A DNA stretch of 64,000 nucleotides from Microbotryum silenes-acaulis. Taxonomy: Eukaryota; Basidiomycota; Microbotryomycetes; Microbotryales; Microbotryaceae. Position numbers and translations under genes: made by a program. Position 1 is the stretch's first letter; each line of letters starts with the position of its first letter. This document shows positions 1 to 11,447 of this stretch, in pieces. The notes under the pieces were generated by a model, which was not told where the DNA came from, made no database searches, and saw only the letters and a list, made by a program, of their open reading frames with translations. The stretch spans positions 62,001 through 126,000 of the forward strand of contig QPFY01000021.1 of the NCBI GenBank assembly GCA_003665825.1. The letters are read 5' to 3'.

Positions 1-389
1 GCAAAGGCAATAATGAATGACTTAGAAGCACAGTGAAGAGATCACCTTTGATCAACTGATGAAGTGAATCAGAAATACAGAGCTCATGGCCATCAACTTG
101 TAGCGCATCCCACACGGTCTGTGCGATCGCGAGCTTACGCATCAGCACCGCACTCGTCGAGTTCCTCGATCTCGGGTGGCTCGATCACGGGACAGAGTTA
201 CTTACGCGACCGAAATTGAGCCCATATTTTCGTAGAGCCGCGATATTGCGACCGAGACTTCCGCCCACGTGCCTCGCTTCATCGCGGAGCGAGGCAGAGC
301 TAGTGCTCGTCCGAGGTGTCCCTGGTCCTAGGTGGAGCTCCGAATGCTTGCGGTCACAACTGTGGAGGCGAATTTAAACAAACGGATCA

Positions 390-2194
390 GCTACAGTTCG
401 TCAGCCAGACGACTAAGATGACAATACTGACCAAACAACATTTCCTGATGCCACACCAGTCAACCAACACGCCTCTGGGTAGTCCACAGCCGTTGGGCCG
501 AAATAGACGCGTGCGAAGCGGTAATGACCATCGGCGAACTGAAACAAATGCCGGCCCGAGAGGTAGCGCTTGATGGGTTGCCACAGTTGCCTGTAGATCC
601 GTCACCAGCTCGTTACAAAATGAGCAGGTATTGCATGCCAGAAGAACGTCACTCACTCCAAAATGCAGTGCTTCACTCGTCGACAGTACATCCGCCACAA
701 CTCGTCATTGCCCTTGTCGGTGCCTATGAAGATACACGCAACGTAAACATCGATCTGATAATCGAAGTAGAAGAAGTTTGATTCACTAACGAGTTATTTT
801 CGGAAAAAAGCCGATGAGAACTAGGCCGCCACGATCCTCCCGTTTGAGAAACCCCGCATTGATTGACAATGAAAGATAGATGGGGTGGGCAGATGCGGTG
901 CCGGTACCCGCTGAAAGAGCCGTTGCATCATGACTTGTATCGATCCGGATTCCCAAATCACGTAAGCAATCTAGACTAGCCTGTAAAAATTGAGTCAATC
1001 CCGACAGTGACGTCGGGTTAGAGACTTGGACCATATCATAAGGTCCGACACGCGCGCGCTCACCTGAAAATTCCACGCCTTGGTACCAGTGTGAGGTTCC
1101 GAAAAGAATTGAGTCTCGGTGCCATCTTTGCAGACTTTGAAGTGTTTTTGTGGCGCATACGTCTGGTGTCCCGAAAAGATGGGCGACGACAGAAGATGGC
1201 ATAGGACCTCAGCCGTGTCCCGAACCCAAAATGTGTGAGACTGGCATTATCGACCAGTCAGCAATTCGACTCCTCATGATCACCCGTACAATACAGGCTT
1301 ACCTGTTGCAAGAAGGGCAAGGTGGACAAGTGTTCAGGCCAGCCAAGGGACGGAGCCGTCAATTTCAGAGTCGCTTCATGGAAAGTAGTCCACTTCGCTG
1401 CAAAATGTGCTGCCAGAGGGGGTCTCGGTCAGCAGGGATATCGGCATCGAGTTGGACGGACTAACCATAAGGAACCTTATCCAAGATCACCCGATACGCG
1501 TCACGATTTGCATACTGATAGTCGATCTGCAAAGACTAGCAACAGATGAGCACAGAGACTGATACGCCACCCGTTGCCACTTACCCCGACGCCCTTGTGG
1601 ATTCGAATCAGGTTGTTGAACTGGGATTCTGACAAGCGATATTTTTTCCGCATGCTTGGCAAATTCGAAGGCGGACTCGGACTCGAAAGGATAGTATGGA
1701 TTTGTTGGATCGTGCAACTCGGTGTGCGGTAGTGGCGGTGGCGTTTGGACTTCGCAGTAATTGCCAGCGGCGTCGCACGCCCAGCCGGCTTGAGGGTGCG
1801 TTTCGGTGCGCAACTTTCTGCGTTGATTCCGTTCCCAAGGTGTACGGTATTGACCTAAAGGCAGGTCTTCGTCCTCCGAGGACGAGTCGTAGAATTGCTC
1901 GTCTTCAGAGGACGAACTTGAGTCGCTCGCTTGGTTGGGCGGACGCTGTCGAGGCCCACGGGCTCGCTCACGTTGCATTCGCTTGATGCTGTCGTTGCGT
2001 GCACCGGCCCAGTAGAGTCGATCGAGTCGACGTCGTTCAGCTTCTGCGCGGGCACTTGGCTCTGGCTCCTCTCGGTCGGGTGCATGGGCCTGTCGTTGGT
2101 GGGCTGACTTGGCGACGAGCGAGGCGTAGCGTTGACCACAGAATAGGCATTGAAAGAGATCTGGCACTCGCGGACCGAATGGAGCGCCGTCCAT
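390..2194 (-). pseudogene. Plavaka-type (CACTA-related) transposase, broken
   Basis: This is a minus-strand, multi-exon relic of a Plavaka-family transposase, the DDE enzyme of a CACTA-related group common in basidiomycetes. Just after the ATG at 2194 there is a C2H2 finger (C-x2-C-x12-H-x4-H, beginning CLFCGQRY), then an acidic Ser/Asp/Glu linker, then the family block with PPPLPHTEL and PYYPFES (about 1690-1760). At the A6 run (1642-1647 on the plus strand) the frame shifts by one. A good intron follows (GTAAGT donor at 1584, acceptor before 1526), leading to the conserved NRDAYRVILDKV block. A later block at about 800-905 reads HPIYLSLS and VLIGFFP. A third at about 470-530 reads FADGHYRF and DYPEACW. 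These match, in order, the core of Plavaka transposases. Reading frames are interrupted between blocks, so it is probably inactive. It may extend beyond the left edge. Superfamily fairly sure; exon details approximate. Confidence 0.72.
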
Positions 2195-2890
2195 AAGAGG
2201 CAGAAGACGAAAGACGATATCAGGTGACAACTATTGAGTGATCAGTTCTGGATAAGAGAGTGTTACAGTCTCCAACGATTTTCGGTCCGCGAGGCCTGGA
2301 AGGGTTGGCCGCGCCGTGCCTGCGTCAAGCTTCAAGCTTCAAGCCCGCCCGTACGCGCGCCGGTGACGCGCGCACACCACGCGCTCCAGTTGCCTCGTGC
2401 TAGGTGACCGCGTCGGCGACTCGTCCGCGAAGCGCGCGTTCTCGCTCGTTCCCGCGAAGCGCTCGTTCCCACGCGCCGATTTTTTCACTTGCGCCTTTCC
2501 CTCCTGCCCTTCACTGCCTCACTGCCTCACTGCCTTTTGCCACCCTCACCCCACCGTCCCCTACTCGACGCTCTCCCCGATTCTTGTCATCGCCCATTCG
2601 CATTGCAACAAGTCACCCTAACCATGCCCCCACGCAGGCCTCTGCGAGCGGCTTCGGCCGGAGTTGGTGTGGCCACCGCCGCCATGCAAGATACGCCAAA
2701 CGACATGCGAGACCAGCGCACTGTCAAGAAACAAGTACAGGCGACTCGGCTCAAGTCCCGGCAATCCATCGCCAAACGCGCGGTGACGGCATCGGTGCAG
2801 TCGGCCATCAGCGACGCGGCGTCGAAGTCGACGTGAGGTGGTGAGGAGGTTGCTCGAGTGGAGGTTGCAATCGCGAATGAGGCGGCACAA
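2195..2890. promoter_or_regulatory. Divergent intergenic region with a 70-codon upstream ORF
   Basis: This is the gap between the leftward transposase and the rightward AT-hook gene, so it should hold both promoters. It contains a CT-rich stretch (about 2480-2600). It also contains an ORF of 70 codons, ATG at 2624 and TGA at 2834, rich in Arg, Ala and Thr. That ORF is in frame with the downstream AT-hook gene, and the codons between the TGA and the next ATG (2837-2890) also look coding. It may therefore be either a uORF or the original N-terminus, cut off by one stop codon. Confidence 0.4.
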
Positions 2891-4158
2891 ATGAGCACGC
2901 AGTAAGTCGTTCCTGTACCATCTGTGCCGATAGGCCTGGGGCTTATGATAACTGATCTTTCAATAGGCCCAAACGAAAACGCGGTCGCCCCGCCTCGGCG
3001 AGTTCAAGTGTCCAACCGCTGCAGAAGAACCGTCTATTGCAAAGTCAGTTAACTACATCTACAGCGATACATTCTGAGTACGTCTCACACTGGCTGGTGG
3101 CATCTTGGTCTCGTGACATGTTCTGCAGCTCCGACCTTCCCGCCTCGATCGGTACTACTGCCGCCGCCGTCGAGCCTGATCGGGTGGAAACACTTGCAGC
3201 GCTTTCCGAAGTTGTGTTTACCGGCAGACGGCTTCAACGGGACGACCTGTCCGACGAAGACAGCAGAATCGATCCTCTTCTACTGTCAGACGAAGAGGAT
3301 ACTGACGAAGAGGCTGCTGTTCGTGATGTCTTTGACAAAGACGTCGAGATCGATCATCTACTGTCAGACGAAGACGCTGCTGTTCGCAGTGACTTCGAAG
3401 AAGACGGCGGCGGCGGCGGCGGTGCCCTCGAGTTTGGTGCCGACGGTGAGTGCGCACATCCACAACGACAATTGATTACAGTCGTGTATTAATACAATGC
3501 TAAACGCTAGCCTCTGCTCATAACGTCAATCCAAATCGCGTAGAATTCATAGAGGACAACACTCGACAGGTTAGATGACCGTACCCTTGAGCTGCTTTGG
3601 GCTCACCTGACTGACACGGTTGTTAACAGATGCAGGTCCCCGCCGCGTCCACGGTTGCAAGCACGTCCACGCTTGCAAGCACATCCACCGTTGCCACCAA
3701 CCCGGCCCCTTCTTTGGGCGGCGGTAACCCCTTCGCTTCTGGCAGCAAACCTTTCCTTGCTCCGCCCTTGGGTCGTGCGCCACGCAGCCGCCGAACCCGC
3801 GCGTTGGACGACATGACGCCCGATGAGGACAGGGTGGCTGGTATATGGTACAAACATCTGTTTGCCCAAAGCATCCGCCGCCGATCTGGGCTGTGGATCA
3901 CATCCACTGAAGTCCGTGAACAACTAGAACAAATCGCTGCAAAGCTTCCGATCGCGTCGTTCACCGTCAACGATGTCATCGTCGCCAGGGTAAGTCACAG
4001 GTTTGCCCGGAGACTCAAAATTACCTGACTGATAGCGTCTGGATTGCATCGCTCATCTTTCGAATAACGCTCATACTGTCTCATGTCGCGCGGTGAGGTA
4101 TATCTTCGCCTCGTCGGACAAGTTGAACTCGACGCCGGCCCGGGCTCGCAGACTCTGA
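2891..4158 (+). CDS. AT-hook acidic protein, six exons, function unknown
   Basis: Exons 2891-2901, 2967-3077, 3129-3445, 3511-3569, 3630-3989 and 4036-4158 join into 326 codons with a final TGA. All five introns are GT-AG and the sum is divisible by three. I chose ATG 2891 because a stop at 2834 blocks the longer version. The protein opens with an AT-hook-like KRKRGRPASA, which binds the minor groove of A/T-rich DNA. An acidic segment with repeated LSDED motifs follows, with a run of six Gly (about 3411-3425), then Ser/Thr-rich repeats (ASTSTLASTSTVA) and a more ordered C-terminal half. No enzyme motif was recognised. The gene is divergent from the Plavaka transposase and could be a second ORF of that transposon or a captured host gene. 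Its last exon lies inside a 1.1 kb segment repeated at 23.8 kb. Confidence 0.6.
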
Positions 4159-5210
4159 CGACAGGGGCTTCGTAACTCTCAACACGAACCCAAGGGCGGT
4201 TCTCGAAATGTGGAGACAAGAGTAATGGGAAAAGAACGAAAATGAACGGGCTGGAAATGGGCACGTACGTAAATTGCACGTGCTAGGTGTGGAAATTGCG
4301 CTTGCTAGATGTGTACTCTGATCAAGGTGAACATGTAACAAAGAAAGAGACCAAGACCAAACGACGAGGAGACTTCGCGCGCTTGCGACCGAGGCAACGA
4401 AGGAACTTGACGGAGTGACCCTGACAAAGGGCCTTGGCGAAGGGAACTTATGATGGCGAGATTGAGGGGAGATGCACAAAGAAAAAGACCGCTGCAACCG
4501 AAGACGAAAGACGGATTCCGATCATGAGATGCTTGATGGATAAATGTAATGACGAGTCGTGGGACGACGGTGTCGATGCGATCTTCGTCTTTATGCCGAT
4601 CAAGTGGAGCCCGTGCAGTTCGTGGCAGGGACTCAATGGTTAGGAAACGACTAGTCAGCACAACCCCATCTGTCGTTCTCGACCGCCAAGCTCAAAAGCA
4701 AGACGTAACTAGAACTCGATAGTTCAAGCCACTCCAGTGGCTACATAGAGCGCTCTAAGGCATCCCCTTGCACCAGCTCGCCAGTGGTGTACGATTGTAT
4801 TATGCTGCTGACTCACTGATTCTCTTGTTGCAGTCACTGCATCGTCTTGCTTCATCGTCTTCGATCCACTTCGGATGATTTTTTTTAGCGTCTGAGACGC
4901 AGGAGAGGGTGGCACGTAGTCAGCACACGGCGATGGTTTCTGGCGCGAGACTAGGGTCAGCTGATGAGGTCTTAGGCCGAGGTGAGGCCGCCGAACGTTC
5001 GGCGCGAACATACAGTTGTTCAGACAGTATGAGTAGTACCCGAACCAGTGGGAGTTGCCACACATGCAGGATTTCATGTAATTCCGGTCGTCCCTGTAAT
5101 CTGGCTCTATGCTCGGCCCTAACAGGGCAAAGCAACTCTGTGTGAGCTCGATCCGAGGCGGCGACCCTCGATGAGCGATCGTGATCAGAGTCTGCGACCC
5201 TCGATGAGCC
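4050..5210. repeat. Dispersed 1.1 kb repeat, copy 1
   Basis: Near-identical to 23830-24912 in the same orientation. The repeat begins inside the last exon of the AT-hook gene (around ...CGAATAACGC) and ends near the shared phrase CTGCGACCCTCGATGA. Copy 1 has 12 extra bases near 4555 (AGTCGTGGGACG), flanked by short GACGA repeats, which copy 2 lacks. The last 200 bp are more diverged and patchy. An old remnant of the 131-150 bp solo-LTR family seen elsewhere in the window sits at about 4665-4772. Open frames on the minus strand here look fortuitous. Confidence 0.85.
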
Positions 5211-5669
5211 AGGGGGTCAGTCAGCTATATTCCGGCGAGCAAGGCATCGCAGATGGTTCGAGGACTAGGTTCGAAGCATATGGACTCACTTTCCTATCCG
5301 CATAGTCCTTACACGAATCGTCAAAAGTCTGGGCGTTGGCTAATGAGTATAGCAATCCCAAACCCACGACGACGGCACAGCCGAGGGAAGGCATGTAGAA
5401 GAGCATCGGTGATGGTGGATCGAAGGAGAGTTAGGTATGAAGCAGACGAGAGAGCGATCGCTTGCGTTGGCGCAGTTCGGTCTAGTTCGGCCTGATTTGT
5501 CAATGATTTGCCGACACCCCGGGCCGCTACCCCGAAGTGCATCGCATCGACGCATAACGGCTAGGTACCTATCGAAAGCGGTGCTGCACTCCTTTCAATG
5601 ACCGAACCCCCTTCATTCACACAGCCTCTATTGGGAAAACATCGCCCAGAACGGTATACACTCGGTGTC
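5211..5669. other. Intergenic, no gene seen
   Basis: About 460 bp between the repeat and a solo LTR. Short open frames exist on both strands, but none has a recognisable motif, start context or intron signal. Confidence 0.5.
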
Positions 5670-5800
5670 TGTAAGGTATGCGCCTCTGATGTGCATATAA
5701 TACAATCTGTCGTTCTTGACCGCTAGGCTAAAAGTAAATTCGATAGTTCTAGCTACTCATGGCTACTTGCGGGGCTGTTCCTGTAAGGCATCCCCTTACA
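5670..5800 (+). mobile_element. Solo LTR, family 1, with 5-bp target duplication
   Basis: 131 bp beginning TGTAAGGTATGCG and ending CATCCCCTTACA (TG...CA). It is flanked by a perfect 5-bp direct repeat, GTGTC, at 5665-5669 and 5801-5805. Similar units occur at 21782-21901 (minus) and 55649-55798 (plus), each with its own perfect 5-bp duplication. Decayed remnants sit in both copies of the 1.1 kb repeat. The size and TG/CA ends fit a small fungal LTR retrotransposon reduced by LTR-LTR recombination. Confidence 0.85.
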
Positions 5801-5949
5801 GTGTCCTTTACGATTTTCATTCGTACTGCTCGACATCCATGAGACTCCTCTCTGACTGTCTGTCGTATCCAGCCGCGTGCTCCCCTGCGCCGGCAAGGAC
5901 TACAAAAGCCAGACACTCCCCGCGTCGCCCCTGATTAAAGACACATATC

Positions 5950-6172
5950 TGTAAGGCCCGTGCGCCTGACCCTTAGGAGAGGAGACGCGCGCCTGGGCAC
6001 TCTTATAGTCTCTCCTCAGCGACTAACTTGTGGTGTCCAGGTGAGCCCAGGTGTATCAGAAGGCATTGTCATAGCAGCGACTAACGTAGAGTGTCCAGTG
6101 TCAATCCTACATACTTTGGTCCTGTGATCTTTCTCGTTGTCGCTCCGGTGTGCACTCCTACGAGGTGTAATC
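5950..6172 (-). mobile_element. LTR-like repeat, family 2, inverted copy
   Basis: The reverse complement of 52394-52618. On the plus strand it starts TGTAAGGCCC and carries two copies of a CAGCGACTAAC motif near 6018 and 6078. In the other copy the ends are TGTAATACACC and GGGCCTTACA, so it has TG...CA LTR ends. No matching target duplication was found here, and its far end is degenerate. Internal sequence of the parent element was not found. Confidence 0.6.
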
Positions 6173-6506
6173 CCTGAAGCTCGTTAGAGCTGAATGTTTC
6201 GTTTCGAAAAATGGGGGGGGGTGGGGGTCCAGCCTCGAAAATGGTGCGTTTCTGAGATTTTATTGGACGAAATGGCCGAAATATCCCGCACGCGCGTGGC
6301 TATTCAAGTGCCATAGGAGAAAGAGCGCAATAGGGGAGCCCGATTTCAGCGCCGATCGGTAAAAACAATGCTCCCCCGGATAGGAGGACCTCGGCTAAGC
6401 GCCGATCAATAATTCTCAATGGCCATTGGCCACCTGGCCACCAGCCCGTTTGCTAATCCGCCGAATCGGCGCACTCAGAGCACAGCTTGGGCGTCATCAG
6501 CAACCC
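6173..6506. other. Spacer between LTR relics
   Basis: About 330 bp with a G-rich run near 6210-6227 and no recognisable gene or repeat. Confidence 0.5.
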
Positions 6507-6760
6507 TGTGAGGCCCGAGCGGCCTCGCACGCACATAACCAACGACTGAATCTGGCCGAAACCCGGCTAACCGAATATTGGACCATTATTAGCCGGTTTC
6601 CCCCTTTTGTGTAGTTCAGGCTCGGCCCTCTCTCTCTTAGAAGAACACATTGATTCGAAACCGATCTGAAACAACGAACACAGTCAACAATACCATTTCG
6701 AATACGACAAATCGATCGGCCCAGTACTCGCAATCCTTCTGTAAGGCCACCGGCCTTGCA
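6507..6760 (+). repeat. 5' LTR of the Gypsy element
   Basis: 254 bp, starts TGTGAGGCCCGAGCGGCC and ends CACCGGCCTTGCA. The terminal TGTGAGGCC and GGCCTTACA/GGCCTTGCA are near-inverted, as expected for integrase recognition ends. Confidence 0.93.
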
Positions 6761-7181
6761 TCTTTTTTTTATTGGACTTCAGCAACCCCGAACTCGACAC
6801 CGAACCGTCGCTGGAGGACAAGCCGATCGAAAACCCTCACCGCCAGCAGTCTCAAGATACTTCGCATAGTACCTCTTGGACTGACTTCTGAAGAAGTTGT
6901 CTGCCTTGAAGAAAGGTGTATCTGACCTGGTAACAGACAGAAAAACGTTGCTTAGTAACAGAACCTTGTTGCGAAAGCCTCGACCTCGTGTCGTCGCGAG
7001 TAGCACGACGTGTCAATTTTCACTCCTGAGTGGAAAGGCACAGACCCCTCTTTTTGAGATCGACCACGTTGCTTCGCTGGACGAAGTAACTGATTTGAGT
7101 AGAGGACGTAATTAACCCTCGTATACTTGAAGATACCATGGCCGACAACAGAAGCGAACATGTGTTTACCACTTCGCTATG
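6761..7181 (+). other. Gypsy leader and probable original start of gag
   Basis: Sequence between the 5' LTR and the LINE insertion. No convincing tRNA primer-binding site adjoins the LTR. The frame of the downstream gag continues upstream of the LINE through the duplicated AAACCCGA to an ATG at 7160, which I infer was the original gag start. Another short open stretch at 6772-6890 has no recognised motif. Confidence 0.4.
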
Positions 7182-7189
7182 AAACCCGA

Positions 7190-8364
7190 GTATGAGGTTA
7201 GCTACCTCTCACTCAACTACCTCGAAAGAGGAGAACCTAGCTGCACCCAAAAAAGACAAGGGTGTGGCACGAAGTGAGGATTCACCATCACTAATTGGTG
7301 CCCGAGCAGCGATGCCAAGGCTTCCAATGTCGACACGGGCCGATGACCTCGCCCGAGAAAACCGACGGATGCATCGCGTGCAAATGAAAGGGCGGATGAA
7401 GCGGCTAAGAAGGGACATTCACAGCCTGACCTCATTGTGCCTTTCCCCGACTTCGCTCTCCCGCAGTGGACGATCGCTAAAATGACCGCCAATAACATCG
7501 AATGGCTGGAAGGCGATATCAGCAAGAAGATTTACGACCTTCAAGAAGACTGGCAGCTGAAGTCGTTGCCGAAGAAGACAGGCGACAGTGTTCGACTCCT
7601 ATTGAATGTCGGACATTCAGCGGGGCAGTACCCATATCTTCGCGCAGTGTCAACGTATGCCGCACAGACACAGCTCCAAATGCGGGCACATGTTCTGCCT
7701 ACTGCTTCGCGATGCTCAGAGAGACTGGGGACCTCCCCGGAGTGTGTGATATGTGGAGCAGAGGAGGAAACAGAGAAACACGCGTTTGGAGAGTGCCCAT
7801 CGGGACAAGAACTTCGAGACAAAATTGGTCAGGAACTGTATCGGGCTACGCGAAGCGAACTCGAGGCGCGGCAACAAGGATGAACTGGCCTGCAGATACA
7901 GGAGCTATGTACCTTTGCTGCCAAACTGGTGAGGGCACATTTGTGGTGGTTTGCGATGCCAATGATACCCAAACCGGATATCTACTGGACTCTAGACGAG
8001 CGATCGCGGACGCGCCTGGACCGGGTATGGCATCACGAGCTGATCAAAGGGGCTGGGAGAATTTGGGGCGGCCGCATGCGAAAGTGGTGGGCATTCCAAC
8101 AGAATGTGGAGTAGTATACCTCACTGGTGGAGGCGATGGTGGCAGGCTTGCCCCATCTACCCTCAGGAGCCGGGAGCCGAGGGGGGGGAGGGAAAACTGG
8201 TGTAAACCCTGAGAAATGGGGGCATCAGTCCTACTCCCAGTGAGGCAATGGCCCGTATACAATATGGGTGTATGATATGATATGTTATGGTGGTCCAGCG
8301 GATCTAGCGTTTGTTAGATTCCGTCTTTGAATAAGACTAGCTGGAATATATGATTTTAAACTTT
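7190..8364 (+). mobile_element. 5'-truncated LINE inserted in gag
   Basis: It is flanked by an 8-bp direct repeat, AAACCCGA (7182-7189 and 8365-8372), and ends in an A/T-rich stretch, as after target-primed reverse transcription. One plus-strand frame shows an RNase H end motif NERADEAAKKG at 7383. The C-terminal zinc finger of LINE proteins follows (CVICGAEEETEKHAFGECP, a C-x2-C-x7-H-x4-C pattern), at about 7740-7800. The frame is broken by one TGA at 7881 and continues to 8114. Only the 3' end of the LINE is present, with no RT core. Confidence 0.75.
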
Positions 8365-8366
8365 AA

Positions 8367-11300
8367 ACCCGAACTTCGCAAGCGAACACAGACACCTTGC
8401 TGAAGAGATACCTGACACCCAACCGGCCAAGACGCTATTCGTTGGGTGATATCAACCTGCACAATCTTAGAGAGAGAAAAGTCAGGTTGGATGACCCCTC
8501 CTATTATGGGGGATCATACGAAATGAACTTAAACTCGTATGACGAACCGGATCACACCACTGCATTTCGCACAGAATTGGAGAAAAAATCCGTGAAAACG
8601 AACGAACCCAGATCGGTCTCACTTTCAAGTGAAGATCAATACCAGGGAGAACGACGAGAGGCCACGTCAGAAGCAGCCCCAACTCAGAACCTTGCCCAAC
8701 AAGCAAGTCAGGAGGCGCCCCTCCGGAACGAATCGAAGCCGAGCCGCGGCAAGCAGCCGGCTCACCAAGACCCCAAGACCCCGAGCAATGATCGCAAAGC
8801 CAGGCGAAAAGCCGTCTCTCAAGCAGCTTACACACCACGCAGAGGCGCATTCATTGAACCCCCCTCAGATGACGACTCATCATCGTCGTCCTCGGAAGAA
8901 AGCGAGTCGGACTACGACCGTCATGATCAACGATCGCGAAGGAGCAAACGAAAGGCGCGCAAACCGCGCGACCCCGATTCATCAGACAGCGAGTCGTCGT
9001 CAGATGACGAACCCCAAAGATCCCATCGGGAAGGAGCATCGAGACCGCGAAGGCACACTCGTGACCGTCACGAGTCATCTGATCGCTATGAGCGAGAAGA
9101 ACGTGCCCCGCGCCCGAAAATCGAGACTCCGACGAAGTACAGCGGATCAGACGATCGCCCAATTACCTTGAGAAATTGGACACGCGACGTCGAATCATAT
9201 TTGCACACGATGCGAATTGATCCCGAGACGTACGCTGCCATTCCATACATTCAAATGTGCTTGGAAGGGCTAGCAAAGCAAACCTACGCCGAATGCCGAG
9301 AACGGATGAACAAAAATTGGCCAAGTCGTGGTGAGGGTCGCAAAACCTGCCCATACCCACTCAGCAGGGTGACGCGGAAGTTTGAAAAGACTTTCGTATC
9401 ACCGACTGCGCACAGAGAAGCGGAAACCAGGTGGCAAAACATTCATCAAGAACGGCCAGACGGCAGTCTTCGACTGACGGCTGAGGTCATCCGTGAAATC
9501 ACGCAAGTCTCGCAAGAGTGTTCGTCTACGAGCGAACGAGATATGACCCGCAAACTCTACGACGCTCTGGATCCTCGTCTGATTGTGCATGTTCAGCACT
9601 TCAGAGGAGATCCCGACAGATTGACGTGGACCAGAATGCGCGCGATTGTGCGAGAAGCCGAAGTACTTTTCAACATCCAACAGAACAGTGTCATGGCAGC
9701 CAAGCTACCGCCGCATGAACGTATACCCAATTACGAAGCAGCGACGAGCAGTCTAGCCATGAACCGACGATTGCGAAAAGCGACCAGGAAATCAGACACC
9801 CGAGATGGGAAAGCAAGTGCTTCTGCTGCTTCAGGCGGCAAGCATTCTGACCAGAAAAAGCATTTCAATGCAGAAAAAACGAATCAGGGAGCATCTCAAG
9901 GCTCAAAGCAACATCAGAACCAAGGATCGAAGCACAACACTTCGAAGGAAAAAGCCCCTGACAAAGCGGCGCAAGCTGCCCTCCTGGAAGAACAGATAAA
10001 AAAAGGCATCTGCTTCCGATGCGGAACGCAAGGACACATTGCTCGCAAATGCCCCGGAGCTCCCAAACTGGGAATGATGACGATTGATTCAGACATTGAT
10101 TCCGCAGCAAGCCAGTCAGAACCGGCCCTGCAGATCATGGGCGTCCATGCCCGACGCACCGAACAATTGCGCAAGGAGGCTGCGACGCCACCTGTTGCGC
10201 AAACAGACCCAAGCAAGCCTGAGCATGCCACGGTACTCGATCGGAAAGGATCCCCAGACAATCCTTCACCGTGGACCCACTTGCATTCCGAAGACCGGGA
10301 TGCGATGAAAGCATACTACATCACGGACTCAAAGTTCGATGCGGCAAAGCTGAAAGACATCCTCGCTGGCCACCACTTGAAGCCTCGAGGAGACTTCGAA
10401 AGCTCACGAAAACAGCTCGTTGATCAGCAGTGCACGAAACTCTGTTTATTCAGAAGCGCTGATGTGATCGAAGCCGGATTGCAAACCGACAGCATCCAAT
10501 TCCTAACGGAAGGTGAAGTCGCAGAAGTTGTTCAGAAAGCAAAGGACGAGCACGACTTACAGCGTGCGCGGGCCCGAGCTCTCAGACACATGCACATCCA
10601 AGAAAAACCGGGAACGACGGCGAAGCAAAGCCAGCGACGCCCTCATCCCGTGACCCTGAACACACGCAAGAATTTCCACGCGTGTGTCGACACAGGCGCT
10701 GATTTGTGTTTTGTGGCACCGTCTATTCCAAGGCAACTTGGCGCGCGGATTCACATGTACAATCAGGCGCAAACCCTCAGACTTGGACCAAAGGGTTCCC
10801 GATCCAAAGTCAACTCTTACTGCATTCTAGACATAGAATTCGCAGGAGTGAAAAAGCCCCAACGTTTCGAGGTAGCGAACGTATACTACGATGTCATCAT
10901 CGGAGATGATTTCTTACGAAAGTACGATTGCGTGGTCACATTCAATCCTGATGAGGTTGTCTCGAGACAGGCAGATCCGATTCAGGAGACACCTGTCAAA
11001 AAGGCTGAGCGAGCTCCTCGCCCTCGACAGAAGAAGCGACAAGCTAAAGGCCACGCTCCGATCAAAGCTCAGAGCAAACTGCAACGCAACATCGGCGAAG
11101 CACATGACTTTGATCAAGACGAATGGGATGACGACGACGAAGTTGTCATTCACTTTGGAAGCATGACAGCGATGGACGATACTCTGACGATGAAAACAAG
11201 GGAAATTCGCGATTTGAAGAATCGAGCAACAATCCCTGTGTACCCTTCGGCGGGCCAGGAAGACTCCCCTGACTACGAACCTACCGAAGAAGACAAGAAC

Positions 11301-11447
11301 CGGTACAAAATGTGGTTACTCTTAACGTTTGGGAAGATCTTCATCGGCGAAGGGGACAAACCCCCTTTCCCACCGATGCGAGCAGTCATGCACGAGATTC
11401 CTTACATTGACAAGAGTCATCCACCTCGACCACGTCGACACTACAAA
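8367..11447 (+). pseudogene. Gypsy Gag and aspartic protease
   Basis: An open frame of about 1,027 codons makes the structural Gag and the protease that cleaves the polyprotein. The N-terminal third is Ser/Arg/Glu-rich and probably disordered. A retrotransposon Gag-like helical region lies at about 9120-9700. A CCHC zinc knuckle, CFRCGTQGHIARKC, lies at about 10013-10056. The protease shows DTGAD (10688-10702) with the distal IIGDDFL. The true start is probably the ATG at 7160 before the LINE insertion; the first in-frame ATG now is 8524. The last codon before the intron-like gap is the Lys of RRHYK. If not spliced, translation stops at 11490. Confidence 0.88.

Noticed and set aside
4099..4170. 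2A-like peptide reading (VELDAGPG) in the 1.1 kb repeat
   Set aside because: It lacks the essential NPGP ending and lies in a frame not otherwise open; the same DNA is the last exon of the AT-hook gene in another frame.
4081..4497. 138-codon minus-strand ORF, repeated at 23857-24273
   Set aside because: It is shared only because the DNA is duplicated; composition is low-complexity and there is no family match.
7502..8212. 236-codon ORF overlapping the LINE tail
   Set aside because: Another frame of the same strand carries the RNase H end motif and CCHC finger, so this is a shadow.
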